Shown piece after piece: positions 49,592-58,375 of a DNA stretch of 64,000 nucleotides. How positions within the stretch are numbered: the stretch's first letter is position 1; each line of letters begins with the position of its first letter. The translations under genes were made by a program, and so were the position numbers. Source of the DNA: CAIWHR01 sp963724975 (GTDB lineage: Bacteria; Pseudomonadota; Gammaproteobacteria; Burkholderiales; Casimicrobiaceae); NCBI GenBank assembly GCA_963724975.1, contig CAVRXB010000007.1:1-64000 (forward strand). The letters run 5' to 3'. The notes under the pieces were generated by a model. The model was not told the DNA's origin, ran no database searches, and saw only the letters and a program-made list of their open reading frames with translations.

Positions 49592-49658
49592 GGGATGCTC
49601 CCTGCGAAATTCGGAATTCCGTCACTGCAAATCTGCAATCGCTTCAGAAACACGCATA

Positions 49659-50789
49659 TCACGCCGTCTTGCGCGGCACCACCTGTCCGTTCTCGCACAC
49701 GAGCGTCGCGACGATGATCTCGTCGTCCCTCGGCACCGCGAACTCGCCGGTCTTGGCATTGAGCGACAGCGCGAGAAAGTTGAGCACGTTGCGGGCGTAG
49801 AGCGCGCTCGCGTCCGCCGGCACCGTCGCCGCGAGGTTCGGGATGCCGACGATCTTGACGCCGTTCTTCACGACCACGCGGTCGAGCTCGGCGCCCTCGA
49901 CATTGCCGCCCTGCTCGATGGCGAGATCGACGATGACGGATCCCGGCTTCATCGCCGCAACGGTCTCCGCCTTGATGAGCTTCGGCGCCGCCCGGCCCGG
50001 TATCAGCGCAGTGGTGATCACGATGTCCATCTGCTTGCAGCGCTCGTGGACGACCCCCGCCTGGCGCGCCATCCATTCGGGCGGCATCGGACGCGCGTAG
50101 CCGCCCACGCCTTCGGCGATCTTGCGTTCCTCGTCGTTGGCATACGGAACGTCCATCCATTTGCCGCCGAGTGATTCGACCTGGTCCTTTACCGAAGGGC
50201 GTACGTCGGAAGCTTCGATGACGGCGCCGAGGCGCTTGGCCGTGGCGATTGCCTGCAGGCCCGCGACCCCGACGCCCATCACCAGCACGCGCGCGGCCTT
50301 GACCGTCCCCGCGGCCGTCATCAGCATCGGCATGAAGCGGCTGTATTCCTCGGCAGCGAGAATCACGGCTTTGTAGCCGGCGATGTTGGCCTGCGACGAC
50401 AGGACGTCCATCGACTGAGCGCGGCTGATCCGCGGCAGCCACTCGAGTGCGAAGCCCGTGACGCCCGCCTGTGCAATTGAAGCGACGACGGCTGGATCGA
50501 ACGGATTCAGCAGGCCCACGAGGAGCGCGCCGCGCTTCAGCTTCGGGAGCTCGTCGGCGGAGGGTGCACGCACCTTGAGGACGATGTCGGCACCGAACGC
50601 GTCGGCGGCGCTGCCGATCGAGGCACCCGCGGCGGCAAACGCGTCGTCGGGAATCGCCGCGTTCGTGCCGGCGCCCGACTCGACGACCAGTGTGTGCTTG
50701 CCGCTCGCCGCGAGCTTCTTGACGGTTTCGGGCGTGGCCGCGACACGCGTCTCGCCGGGACGCGTCTCGCGAGGAATGCCGATCAGCAT
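49659..50789 (-). CDS. pntAa: NAD(P) transhydrogenase subunit alpha, NAD-binding part (PntAa)
   Basis: 376-residue soluble subunit that binds NADH. MLIGIPRETRPGETRVAATPETVKKL opens the alanine-dehydrogenase-like fold; RVLVMGVGVAGLQAIATAKRLGA is the Rossmann motif; ASDVRPSVKDQVESLGGKW follows. First gene of the pnt operon, supplying NADPH. Confidence 0.97.
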   Translation of the reverse strand: MLIGIPRETRPGETRVAATPETVKKLAASGKHTLVVESGAGTNAAIPDDAFAAAGASIGSAADAFGADIVLKVRAPSADELPKLKRGALLVGLLNPFDPAVVASIAQAGVTGFALEWLPRISRAQSMDVLSSQANIAGYKAVILAAEEYSRFMPMLMTAAGTVKAARVLVMGVGVAGLQAIATAKRLGAVIEASDVRPSVKDQVESLGGKWMDVPYANDEERKIAEGVGGYARPMPPEWMARQAGVVHERCKQMDIVITTALIPGRAAPKLIKAETVAAMKPGSVIVDLAIEQGGNVEGAELDRVVVKNGVKIVGIPNLAATVPADASALYARNVLNFLALSLNAKTGEFAVPRDDEIIVATLVCENGQVVPRKTA

Positions 50790-51032
50790 AGGGGTCCCCG
50801 AAAGCGCCGAGTGTCGGAACGCACCCGGCTATTGATTATCCGTCATCCTGCCATAAACCGGCCAGCGGCGCGCGATCGCTAGCAGTGCACCGAATATCCT
50901 GCGGACGATCGCGCTCAACCGTACGCGATCCACCGGGACGAGCGAGACACTGCATGACCTCGATGCGCCGCAAGCAGATCGACTCACTGCGCGCGTCGAT
51001 GCTGCACATTCGTTACGGCGCGCGTTGGCCTC

Positions 51033-52097
51033 TCAAAGAGCCGAGGCGATCGCACGACCGAGCTCGGCAGTGCCGGCCTTGCCGCCCATGTCGGGTGTGC
51101 GCGGCGCACGGGAGTCCGCAAGTACGCCTTCGATCGCGCGCACGATCGCAGCTGCGGCGTCGGCATGGCCAAGGTGGTCTAGCATCAGCGCGCCCGACCA
51201 GATCTGGCCGATCGGATTCGCGATCCCCTTGCCCGCAATATCGGGCGCCGAACCGTGCACGGGCTCGAACAGCGACGGATAGTCACGCTCGGGATTGATG
51301 TTTGCCGAGGGCGCAATGCCTATCGTTCCACAGACCGCCGGGCCGAGATCCGAAAGGATGTCTCCGAACAGGTTCGAGCCCACTACGACGTCGAAACGAT
51401 CGGGATAGCGCACGAAATGCGCGCTCAGGATGTCGATATGGAACTGATCGGTGCGGATGTCGGGATACTGCGCGGCCATCGTGCGAAAACGCTCGTCCCA
51501 GTACGGCATTGTGATCGAGATGCCGTTCGATTTCGTCGCCGACGTCACGTGCTTTTCCGCACGCTTGCTTGCGAGCTCGAACGCGAACTTCAGAATTCGG
51601 TCGACGCCCTTACGCGAGAAGATCGATTCCTGGAACACGATTTCGCGCTCCGTTCCTTCGAACATGCGGCCACCGACCGACGAATACTCGCCTTCGGTGT
51701 TCTCGCGCACGACGACGAAGTCGATGTCACCGGCCGCACGCCCGGCCAGCGGCGTTGGAATGCCCGGCATGAGACGGCACGGCCGAAGGTTCACGTACTG
51801 GTCGAAGCGACGGCGGAACTGGATCAACGAACCCCACAGCGAAACGTGATCCGGCACCGTCGCCGGCCAGCCGACCGCACCGTAGAAAATCGCGTCGTGC
51901 GGAAGGAGAACGTCGTACCAGTTCTCGGGCATCATCCGGCCGTGCTTGATGTAATGGTCACAGTCCCATTGGAATTCCTTCCATTGGAATGAGACGTCGA
52001 AGCGCCGTCCGGCGGCTTCGAGCACGCGCAGGCCCTCGGGCACCGTTTCCTTGCCGATGCCGTCTCCCGGAATGACCGCGATCCGATACGTGTCCAT
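51033..52097 (-). CDS. Tartrate dehydrogenase / D-malate dehydrogenase
   Basis: 354-residue metal-dependent decarboxylating dehydrogenase of the isopropylmalate dehydrogenase family. IAVIPGDGIGKETVPEGLRVLEA is the N-terminal motif. DHVSLWGSLIQFRRRFDQYVNLRPCRLMPG marks the tartrate/D-malate group against LeuB. DVVVGSNLFGDILSDLGPAVCGTIGIAPSANI is the metal and cofactor signature. Might be used for D-malate or tartrate as carbon source. Transcribed alone; 243 bases from pntAa with nothing recognisable between. Confidence 0.92.
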   Translation of the reverse strand: MDTYRIAVIPGDGIGKETVPEGLRVLEAAGRRFDVSFQWKEFQWDCDHYIKHGRMMPENWYDVLLPHDAIFYGAVGWPATVPDHVSLWGSLIQFRRRFDQYVNLRPCRLMPGIPTPLAGRAAGDIDFVVVRENTEGEYSSVGGRMFEGTEREIVFQESIFSRKGVDRILKFAFELASKRAEKHVTSATKSNGISITMPYWDERFRTMAAQYPDIRTDQFHIDILSAHFVRYPDRFDVVVGSNLFGDILSDLGPAVCGTIGIAPSANINPERDYPSLFEPVHGSAPDIAGKGIANPIGQIWSGALMLDHLGHADAAAAIVRAIEGVLADSRAPRTPDMGGKAGTAELGRAIASAL

Positions 52098-52269
52098 CGA
52101 TCCCTCCTTGCCTGGCGTATTTTAGCCGCGCCCACGCTTAATCCGTCCGGACGATGGCAAGCTCGCGCGGAACTTCCTAAAGTGACTGTCAGGACGAAAG
52201 CGATGCGTGGGCCGATGCGCCACCGCCACCTATCGATGATATCCGCGATGTTTCTTCAGGGAGCACACC

Positions 52270-52803
52270 ATGATGCGACGGCTTTACCAAATCACTCTGG
52301 TCGCACTGCAGGTCGCGCTACTCGTCCAGATCGTGCCGCCGCTCGCAGACGGGCTGTGGCGCGGTGTCGCAATGAGCGCGTTTGCGGACAGCCCGCTCTC
52401 GCTGATCCAGGTCGGGAGCGCGGCCGCCGCGATCGCCGGTGGCGCGCTCGCGCTCGCGTTTCCCGCGCTTGCGCTCCTTCGTCATCGCCAGCGTGGCCAT
52501 CCGCGATTCGGCGGGCTGCCTCGGTGGTCGGTGGCACTCGCACTCACGGGGGCAGTCGTCTTCCTGCTTGGCGTGTTGCTCAATGGCGTCGTACCGGTGC
52601 TCGCGCCGGATGACCGCATGATCGCGGTGCTGACCGCACGTCCCGTTCTGAACGCCGGGTTGGCGCTGATGGCGGCCGGCGTGCTGTGCGCCGAGGTCCT
52701 TCGCCGCGGAGTAGGTGTCCCGCACGCGGTGGCAACGCGCGATGGTGCGTCGGCGCGGATCGAAGTCACGCACCCGCCGGAGCTCGCCACGCGCTTCGCA
52801 TGA
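52270..52803 (+). CDS. Four-helix membrane protein of unknown function
   Basis: 177 residues with about four hydrophobic segments (LVALQVALLVQIVPPLADGLW, AAAIAGGALALAFPALALL, WSVALALTGAVVFLLGVLLN, LNAGLALMAAGVLCAEVL). AGGGAG six bases before the ATG at 52270 supports the start. The C-terminal 30 residues are soluble. I recognise no family. Probably co-transcribed with the EVE-domain gene 27 bases on. Confidence 0.75.
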   Translation: MMRRLYQITLVALQVALLVQIVPPLADGLWRGVAMSAFADSPLSLIQVGSAAAAIAGGALALAFPALALLRHRQRGHPRFGGLPRWSVALALTGAVVFLLGVLLNGVVPVLAPDDRMIAVLTARPVLNAGLALMAAGVLCAEVLRRGVGVPHAVATRDGASARIEVTHPPELATRFA

Positions 52804-52830
52804 ACGTATTCGCTGTGGAAGGGTGCACCC

Positions 52831-53283
52831 ATGAATCAACAGCAATTCTGGATCGGAGTCGTGTCGAAGGATCACGTCGACCGCGCTACCGCAGGCGGAT
52901 TTGCGCAGGTCAATCACGGCAGGGCCGGCCCGCTGGAACGGATGCGCGCCGGCGACGGCTTTGCGTTCTATTCGCCGCGCACGAGTTACCCCGACGGCAC
53001 GCCGCTGCAGGCCTTCACCGCCATCGGGCGCGTACGCTCGGGAACCATCTATCAGGCGGAGATGGACGATGGATTCCGTCCGTTCCGACTCGACGTCGAT
53101 TTTCTGCCGGCGGAGCCGGCCCTGGTCAAGCCGTTGCTCGCGGATCTCTCCTTTATCCGCAGCAAGACGCATTGGGGTGCGGCATTCCGTTTTGGCGTCG
53201 TGCGGGTTCCGGCAGCCGACTTCGCGCTCATCGCCGCGGCGATGAAGCGTTCGTTCGCCAACGACTTCCCTGCTGTTGCGTAG
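52831..53283 (+). CDS. EVE domain protein
   Basis: 150 residues forming a single EVE (PUA-like) domain: FWIGVVSKDHVDRATAGGFAQVNHG, RMRAGDGFAFYSPRTSYPDGTPLQAFTAIGRV, and FRPFRLDVDFLPAEPALVKPLLADLSFIRSKTHWGAAFRFGVVRVPAADF. EVE domains bind modified nucleobases in RNA or DNA; in stand-alone form the role is unknown. GGAAGGG upstream supports the start. Confidence 0.9.
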   Translation: MNQQQFWIGVVSKDHVDRATAGGFAQVNHGRAGPLERMRAGDGFAFYSPRTSYPDGTPLQAFTAIGRVRSGTIYQAEMDDGFRPFRLDVDFLPAEPALVKPLLADLSFIRSKTHWGAAFRFGVVRVPAADFALIAAAMKRSFANDFPAVA

Positions 53284-53361
53284 ACTCGACGTCGCGAAGC
53301 GGGTGCGCTATGTTCGGCGCAATGGATTCGTGCGCCGACTTCGACAACGTCCCTCCCGCGC

Positions 53362-53823
53362 ATTGCGCTTCGCTGGCAATGGTCGCGCCTTCCTGACCTC
53401 GCCGCCAACGAACTCTATTCCGTGCTCGCTGCACGCCAGCAGGTCTTCGCTGTCGAACAGCATTGTGCGTTTCAGGACGCCGACGGGTACGACTTCGCCG
53501 CCTGGCACCTGCTCGGATGGACAGCAGATACCACGGCGCCCGCGCTCGCTGCCTATTTGCGCATTCTCGATCCAGGCTCGAAGTACGCGGAGCCGTCGAT
53601 AGGCCGCGTGCTGACGGTGCCGCCGAATCGCGGCACAGGACTCGGGCGTGTCCTGATGGAGGAAGGTGTCATCCGCTGTCGTGCCGCGTGGCCAGGACAT
53701 GCCATTCGCATCTCAGCGCAGCAGCGACTCGAAGCGTTCTATGCGAGCCTCGCGTTTAGCACGATTTCGCCGCCGTATATCGAGGACGGCATTCCGCATG
53801 TGGACATGATGCTCGCGAGCTAG
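53362..53823 (+). CDS. ElaA-like GNAT acetyltransferase, start unclear
   Basis: Acetyltransferase of the ElaA group. LRWQWSRLPDLAANELYSVLAARQQVFAVEQHCAFQDADGYD is the expected N-terminus, and VPPNRGTGLGRVLMEEGV binds acetyl-CoA. The conserved N-terminus begins 20 codons before the first standard start codon in this frame (GTG 53422), and an in-frame stop lies at 53281. Translation must begin at a non-standard codon (ATT at 53362 is possible) or the 5' end has a frameshift. Length from 53362 is 153 residues, normal for the family. Confidence 0.75.
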   Translation: MALRWQWSRLPDLAANELYSVLAARQQVFAVEQHCAFQDADGYDFAAWHLLGWTADTTAPALAAYLRILDPGSKYAEPSIGRVLTVPPNRGTGLGRVLMEEGVIRCRAAWPGHAIRISAQQRLEAFYASLAFSTISPPYIEDGIPHVDMMLAS

Positions 53824-53869
53824 TGGCCTATAACGGGCCACGAGTGGCGTAGAATTCGCGGAATAGAGG

Positions 53870-53896
53870 ACGCCGGCCCCGGTCGGCGTTTTTATT
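53870..53896 (+). terminator. Rho-independent terminator
   Basis: ACGCCGGCC paired with GGTCGGCGT (one wobble) is followed by TTTTATT. It lies about 45 bases after the ElaA-like stop and before the EamA gene. A smaller hairpin, GTGGCC/GGCCAC, directly follows the stop codon. Confidence 0.75.
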
Positions 53897-53918
53897 GTAA
53901 GCGTCGTGTATCGATTTC

Positions 53919-54839
53919 ATGACTCCCGCCTCCCGCCATCGCCGCGCCATCGCCTTCATGGTCGTAGCTGCAATCTGCTGGTCGTCGGGCGGCCTGCTCG
54001 TGCGCGCGCTGTCGATCACCAACGCATGGGAGATCGTGTTCTGGCGCTCGCTGTTCATGGCGCTCTTCGTCGCTGGTGTCCTCATCGTGCTGCACGGTCG
54101 TCGGATGCCGCACGCTGTGCGGGCGGTCGGGCGGCCTGGCTTGATTTCCGGGCTTTTTCTCGCCGGAACGTTTTTTTTCTTTATCGGCTCGCTGACGCGC
54201 ACGACCGTCGCCAACACCTTCGTGCTGATGAGCGTCTCGCCGTTTCTTGCGGCGATTGCCGGCCGCATATTCCTGCGCGAAGAGGTGCCCGCGCGAACAT
54301 GGATCGCAATGGCGATTGCTTTTGCCGGGATCGTCGTGATGTTCGCCGATTCGCTCGACGCCGGACGCCTGTCCGGCAACCTCCTCGCACTCGGCGTTTC
54401 GTGCTGCTTTGCGGGACAGGTGACGGTGCTGCGGAAGTACCACGCGCATGTCGACATGCTGCCGCAGGTGATGATAGCTGGACTGTTCTCGCTGATCGTC
54501 GCGTTGGCGCTCGCCCCACCCTTTGCCGCCACGACCCGTGATCTTTTCATCCTGGCGCTAATGGGCTGCGTTCAGCTCGGAACGGGCTGCCTCCTGGCGA
54601 CCGCCGCGTCGCGATCCCTCTCGGCCACGGAACTTGGCCTGCTCGCTCTGCTGGAGCCCATTCTGGGCCCGCTCTGGGTCTGGGCATTGATGGGCGAGGA
54701 ACCCGGCCGCGCAGCGCTGACCGGGGGCGCCATCGTGCTCGCTGCGGTGATCGCAAACGAGGCGTTCGCGGCGTGGCGCGGGAGGCAGTTCGGCACGGCG
54801 GACGACGAGGCCGTGCAAGCGCTGAAGCCAGGACCTTGA
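53919..54839 (+). CDS. EamA family DMT transporter
   Basis: 306 residues with ten predicted helices, made of two EamA repeats of about 140 residues. The first starts AIAFMVVAAICWSSGGLLVRAL and the second near NLLALGVSCCFAGQVTVLRK. GLLALLEPILGPLWVWALMGEEP is the characteristic last-helix motif. Metabolite exporter or uptake system; substrate not predictable. Confidence 0.92.
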   Translation: MTPASRHRRAIAFMVVAAICWSSGGLLVRALSITNAWEIVFWRSLFMALFVAGVLIVLHGRRMPHAVRAVGRPGLISGLFLAGTFFFFIGSLTRTTVANTFVLMSVSPFLAAIAGRIFLREEVPARTWIAMAIAFAGIVVMFADSLDAGRLSGNLLALGVSCCFAGQVTVLRKYHAHVDMLPQVMIAGLFSLIVALALAPPFAATTRDLFILALMGCVQLGTGCLLATAASRSLSATELGLLALLEPILGPLWVWALMGEEPGRAALTGGAIVLAAVIANEAFAAWRGRQFGTADDEAVQALKPGP

Positions 54840-54879
54840 CCGCGGCCGATCGGCGACCCATTCGGTCGTTGCGCACCCA

Positions 54880-55656
54880 ATGAATTGGCCCGACTTCCCG
54901 ATCGCGTTCTATCCGGTGGCGGTGGTCGCCATACTGCTGACGGGAGTTGCGAAGGGCGGATTCGGCACCGGGTCGGGCGGGCTCGCGGTGCCGCTCATGT
55001 CGATCTTCATTCCGCCACTCGAGGCCGCCGGCATCATGCTGCCGATCCTCTGCGCAATGGACCTCTTCGGCGTGCACGCCTACCGCGGTCGCTGGTCACG
55101 AGAGCATCTGCTGGCGCTGCTGCCGGGCGCGCTGGCCGGGATCGTCGTCGGCGCTTTCGCCTTCGGGACGCTGCCCGTAAACGCGATCCGCTTGATTGTC
55201 GGCGCGATCGCCATGGCGTTCGCGCTCAACCAGTGGTTCAGGGTCACCGAACGGATCGCGGCACGCCTTGCCGCCCGACGCTCGAAACCAGGGAAAGCTG
55301 CGGGGTTCGTGTGGGGTGCGGTGTCCGGGTTCACGAGCACACTCGCCCACGCCGGCGGCCCGCCGTTCGCGATCTACATGTTGCCGCAAAGGCAGGACAA
55401 GACGGTGCTGGTCGCCACGTCGGCGATCTTCTTCCTCGCGGTCAACTACGCGAAGCTCGTTCCCTACCAGCTGCTCGGCCAGCTCAATGCCGGCAATCTG
55501 GCGGCGGCGCTCCTGTTCGCGCCGCTCGCGCCCCTCGGCATCTGGCTAGGCGTGTGGATGCACCGGCATGTCTCCGAGCGTTTGTTCTACGGCATCAGCT
55601 ACGCACTGCTGTTCGCCACCGGGCTCAAGCTTGTGTGGGACTCGTTCGCGCCGTGA
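54880..55656 (+). CDS. Sulfite exporter TauE/SafE family protein
   Basis: 258 residues with about eight hydrophobic segments. The family motifs are TGVAKGGFGTGSGGLAVPLMSI in the first half and AVSGFTSTLAHAGGPPFAIYMLPQ in the second. TauE/SafE proteins export sulfite or organosulfonates; many members have other or unknown substrates. It follows the EamA gene by 40 bases. Confidence 0.92.
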   Translation: MNWPDFPIAFYPVAVVAILLTGVAKGGFGTGSGGLAVPLMSIFIPPLEAAGIMLPILCAMDLFGVHAYRGRWSREHLLALLPGALAGIVVGAFAFGTLPVNAIRLIVGAIAMAFALNQWFRVTERIAARLAARRSKPGKAAGFVWGAVSGFTSTLAHAGGPPFAIYMLPQRQDKTVLVATSAIFFLAVNYAKLVPYQLLGQLNAGNLAAALLFAPLAPLGIWLGVWMHRHVSERLFYGISYALLFATGLKLVWDSFAP

Positions 55657-55735
55657 AGACAGGACCGCGGAGTTCGCGGGTGACGGGCTGTGCTTTTGCT
55701 ATGATGACGCAGAGCATTCCGCGCCGACCCCGACG

Positions 55736-56704
55736 ATGAAGCAGACCTTTCTGGATTTCGAGCAGCCGATCGCCGAACTGCAGGCGAAGATCGACGAATT
55801 GCGTTATGTCCATGAGGATTCGGCGGTCGACATCTCGGACGAGATCAGCCGGCTGCAGAAGAAAAGCCAGCAGCTGACGAAAGACATCTATTCGAAGCTC
55901 ACGTCCTGGCAGATCGCGCAGGTTGCGCGGCATCCGCAGCGCCCCTACACGCTCGACTACATCAACGGACTGTTCGCGGATTTCCGCGAGCTGCACGGCG
56001 ACCGTTCGTTCGGCGACGACGCCGCGATCATCGGCGGACTCGCGCGCTTCAACGGTCAACCCTGCATGGTGATCGGCCACCAGAAGGGTCGCGACACGAA
56101 GGAAAAGATCTTCCGCAACTTCGGCATGCCGCGTCCCGAAGGCTATCGCAAGGCGCTGCGCTTGATGAAACTCGCCGAGAAATTCGGCCTGCCGTTGTTC
56201 ACTTTCGTCGATACGCCGGGCGCGTATCCGGGGATTGGCGCCGAAGAACGCGGCCAATCGGAGGCCATCGGCCGCAATCTCTACGAAATGGCCGGACTGC
56301 GCGTGCCGATAATCGTCTCAGTGATCGGAGAAGGCGGCTCCGGTGGTGCGCTCGCGATCGCGATCGGCGACGTCATGCTGATGCTGCAGTATGCGACGTA
56401 CTCGGTGATCTCGCCCGAGGGATGCGCCTCGATCCTGTGGAAATCGGCGGACTTCGCAGCCGAGGCTGCCGAAACGCTCGGCATCACCGCGCCGCGATTG
56501 AAACAGCTCGGATTGATCGACAAGGTGATTACCGAGCCGCCAGGTGGCGCGCACCGCGATCAGGCCGCGATCATGGTTACGCTGCGCAAAGCGTTGACCG
56601 AAGCGCTGCGGCAAGCGCAGGAGCAACCTATCGATACGTTGCTCGAGGCGCGCGAGGACAAGATCCTGTCCTGGGGCAAGTACAAGGAACTCACGGCGGA
56701 CTAG
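55736..56704 (+). CDS. accA: Acetyl-CoA carboxylase carboxyltransferase subunit alpha
   Basis: 323 residues; with AccD it transfers carboxyl from biotin to acetyl-CoA in fatty-acid synthesis. MKQTFLDFEQPIAELQAKIDELR starts the N-terminal coiled-coil; GHQKGRDTKEKIFRNFGMPRPEGYRKALRLM and FVDTPGAYPGIGAEERGQSEAIGRN are diagnostic. The ATG at 55736 is chosen as the standard N-terminus; the longer frame overlaps the transporter gene. tilS follows. Confidence 0.97.
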   Translation: MKQTFLDFEQPIAELQAKIDELRYVHEDSAVDISDEISRLQKKSQQLTKDIYSKLTSWQIAQVARHPQRPYTLDYINGLFADFRELHGDRSFGDDAAIIGGLARFNGQPCMVIGHQKGRDTKEKIFRNFGMPRPEGYRKALRLMKLAEKFGLPLFTFVDTPGAYPGIGAEERGQSEAIGRNLYEMAGLRVPIIVSVIGEGGSGGALAIAIGDVMLMLQYATYSVISPEGCASILWKSADFAAEAAETLGITAPRLKQLGLIDKVITEPPGGAHRDQAAIMVTLRKALTEALRQAQEQPIDTLLEAREDKILSWGKYKELTAD

Positions 56705-56746
56705 TCCGCCGTTCCCTTGCGCAGCCCGCCTCCGCTTGCGCCGTCA

Positions 56747-58117
56747 ATGCCGCCTTCCGCTGTTCTGCTGGTGTCGCGCGCGGTCGACGACGCGCTCGCT
56801 CTCGCTGCACGTAGCGCACGCGACCTTTCCGCACCCCTGACGGTCGCCGTTGGATTTTCCGGGGGTCGTGACTCGATGGTGCTGCTCGATGCGCTTGCCT
56901 GCGCGGCCCCATCGAACGGCCTGTCACTGTCGGCGGTTCACGTCCATCACGGGATTTCACCGAATGCAGATAACTGGGCGGAATTCTGTGCCGTCGAATG
57001 CGCGCGGCGCGACGTCCCGCTGACCGTGCGCCGCGTTCGCGTGGAAGATGCCGCGACGCTGGGGATCGAGGCCGCCGCCCGCGCCGCGCGTTACGCCGTG
57101 TTTGCGCAGATTGTCGCGGATTTCGTGGCTCTGGCGCACCATGCCGGCGACCAGGCGGAGACGCTGCTGCTTCAATTGTTGCGCGGAGCGGGACCGCACG
57201 GGCTGGCCGCGATGCCGCTCATTCGCCCTCTGCAATCACGGTGTGCGCTGCTGCGCCCGTTCCTCGCGCTGATCGACACGACAATCGGAGCGTACGCGCA
57301 AGCGCGCGAGCTCCGCTGGATCGACGACGAGTCCAATGCCGACACATCGCTGAAGCGCAATTTTCTGCGCCACGAGATCGCGCCGCGACTCGCCGCCGCA
57401 TTCCCCGGCTATCCGACAACACTCGCCCGTGCTGCTGCGCACCAGGCGGAGGCGGCAGCGCTGCAGGACGAGCTCGCGGCGATCGATGCCCGCGATGCCA
57501 TGGTCGCCGATGCTCATGCGCCAGTGCTCGATCGCGAGGCGTTCGCACGACTCGCGTCGGACGCGCCGCACCGCGCGAAGAACCTGCTGCGCTGGTTCCT
57601 GCGACAGCACGGCCTCAAAGCGCCGGCGGCGGCACGGCTCGACGCCATGCAACGGCAGCTCGCGCATGCTGCCGCGGACGCGCGCGTATGTCTCGCGCAT
57701 GACGGCGTGGAAATCGGCGTCCACCGCGGGCGCATCGTGGTTCATCCGCCTGCGATTGTTTCCTTTGCCGCCGACTGGCACGGGGAGACCTCGCTGCTTC
57801 TTCCGCACGGAACGCTCGAATTCGCCGCAACCGAAGGCGCCGGACTCGCCGCGTCGATGCTTGCAAACGCGAGCGTCGTGATTCGCCCGCGGGCGGGCGG
57901 CGAGCGGATTCGCGTCGAGCGCGGCCGGCCGCGGCAAGCGGTGAAGCGATTACTGCAGACAGCCGGCGTGCCGCATTGGCAACGCGATGTGCTTCCCCTC
58001 GTGTGGTGCGGCGACGCGCTCGCGGCGGTTCCCGGCCTGGGCGTGGACATCGCCTTCGCGGCGGGCGCCGGCGAACCGGGATTCGAAGTGAAGTGGCACC
58101 CTGCCGTCGCGGAATAG
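56747..58117 (+). CDS. tilS: tRNA(Ile)-lysidine synthase
   Basis: Modifies C34 of tRNA-Ile(CAU) to lysidine so that it reads AUA. 456 residues. The PP-loop is VAVGFSGGRDSMVLLDAL (SGGxDS), followed by HVHHGISPNADNWAEFC and LAHHAGDQAETLLLQLLRGAGPHGLAAM. The C-terminal domain (RPRAGGERIRVERGRPRQAVKRLLQTAGVPHWQRDVLPLVW) is present. The ATG at 56747 is preferred to a TTG ten codons upstream. accA-tilS order is usual in proteobacteria. Confidence 0.95.
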   Translation: MPPSAVLLVSRAVDDALALAARSARDLSAPLTVAVGFSGGRDSMVLLDALACAAPSNGLSLSAVHVHHGISPNADNWAEFCAVECARRDVPLTVRRVRVEDAATLGIEAAARAARYAVFAQIVADFVALAHHAGDQAETLLLQLLRGAGPHGLAAMPLIRPLQSRCALLRPFLALIDTTIGAYAQARELRWIDDESNADTSLKRNFLRHEIAPRLAAAFPGYPTTLARAAAHQAEAAALQDELAAIDARDAMVADAHAPVLDREAFARLASDAPHRAKNLLRWFLRQHGLKAPAAARLDAMQRQLAHAAADARVCLAHDGVEIGVHRGRIVVHPPAIVSFAADWHGETSLLLPHGTLEFAATEGAGLAASMLANASVVIRPRAGGERIRVERGRPRQAVKRLLQTAGVPHWQRDVLPLVWCGDALAAVPGLGVDIAFAAGAGEPGFEVKWHPAVAE

Positions 58118-58375
58118 GTATGCCGAACGCTCAAGCCCACCGAAACAAACGTTGACCCGAGTCAAGGGCTCCGGCGAAACAGGCGGTTACGCTGGCCCAA
58201 CTCGCTCTGCGTGGCAATCTTCTCTGGCACATGCGGATCGGACCGTTCGGTAGTGTCCGGCCCGCGGTTGACACTTGTGACGGTTGGAGGCCTAATCTTC
58301 GCCACCGGCGCGCGGACGTGAGAACGCCGGAACCGATCGGTTGCCGGGAATGTTGCGCATTTCGAGGAGGAATCC

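Noticed and set aside
52831..53283. EVE-domain gene as part of a modification-dependent restriction system
   Set aside because: The protein is a stand-alone EVE domain with no McrB-like GTPase or nuclease near it.
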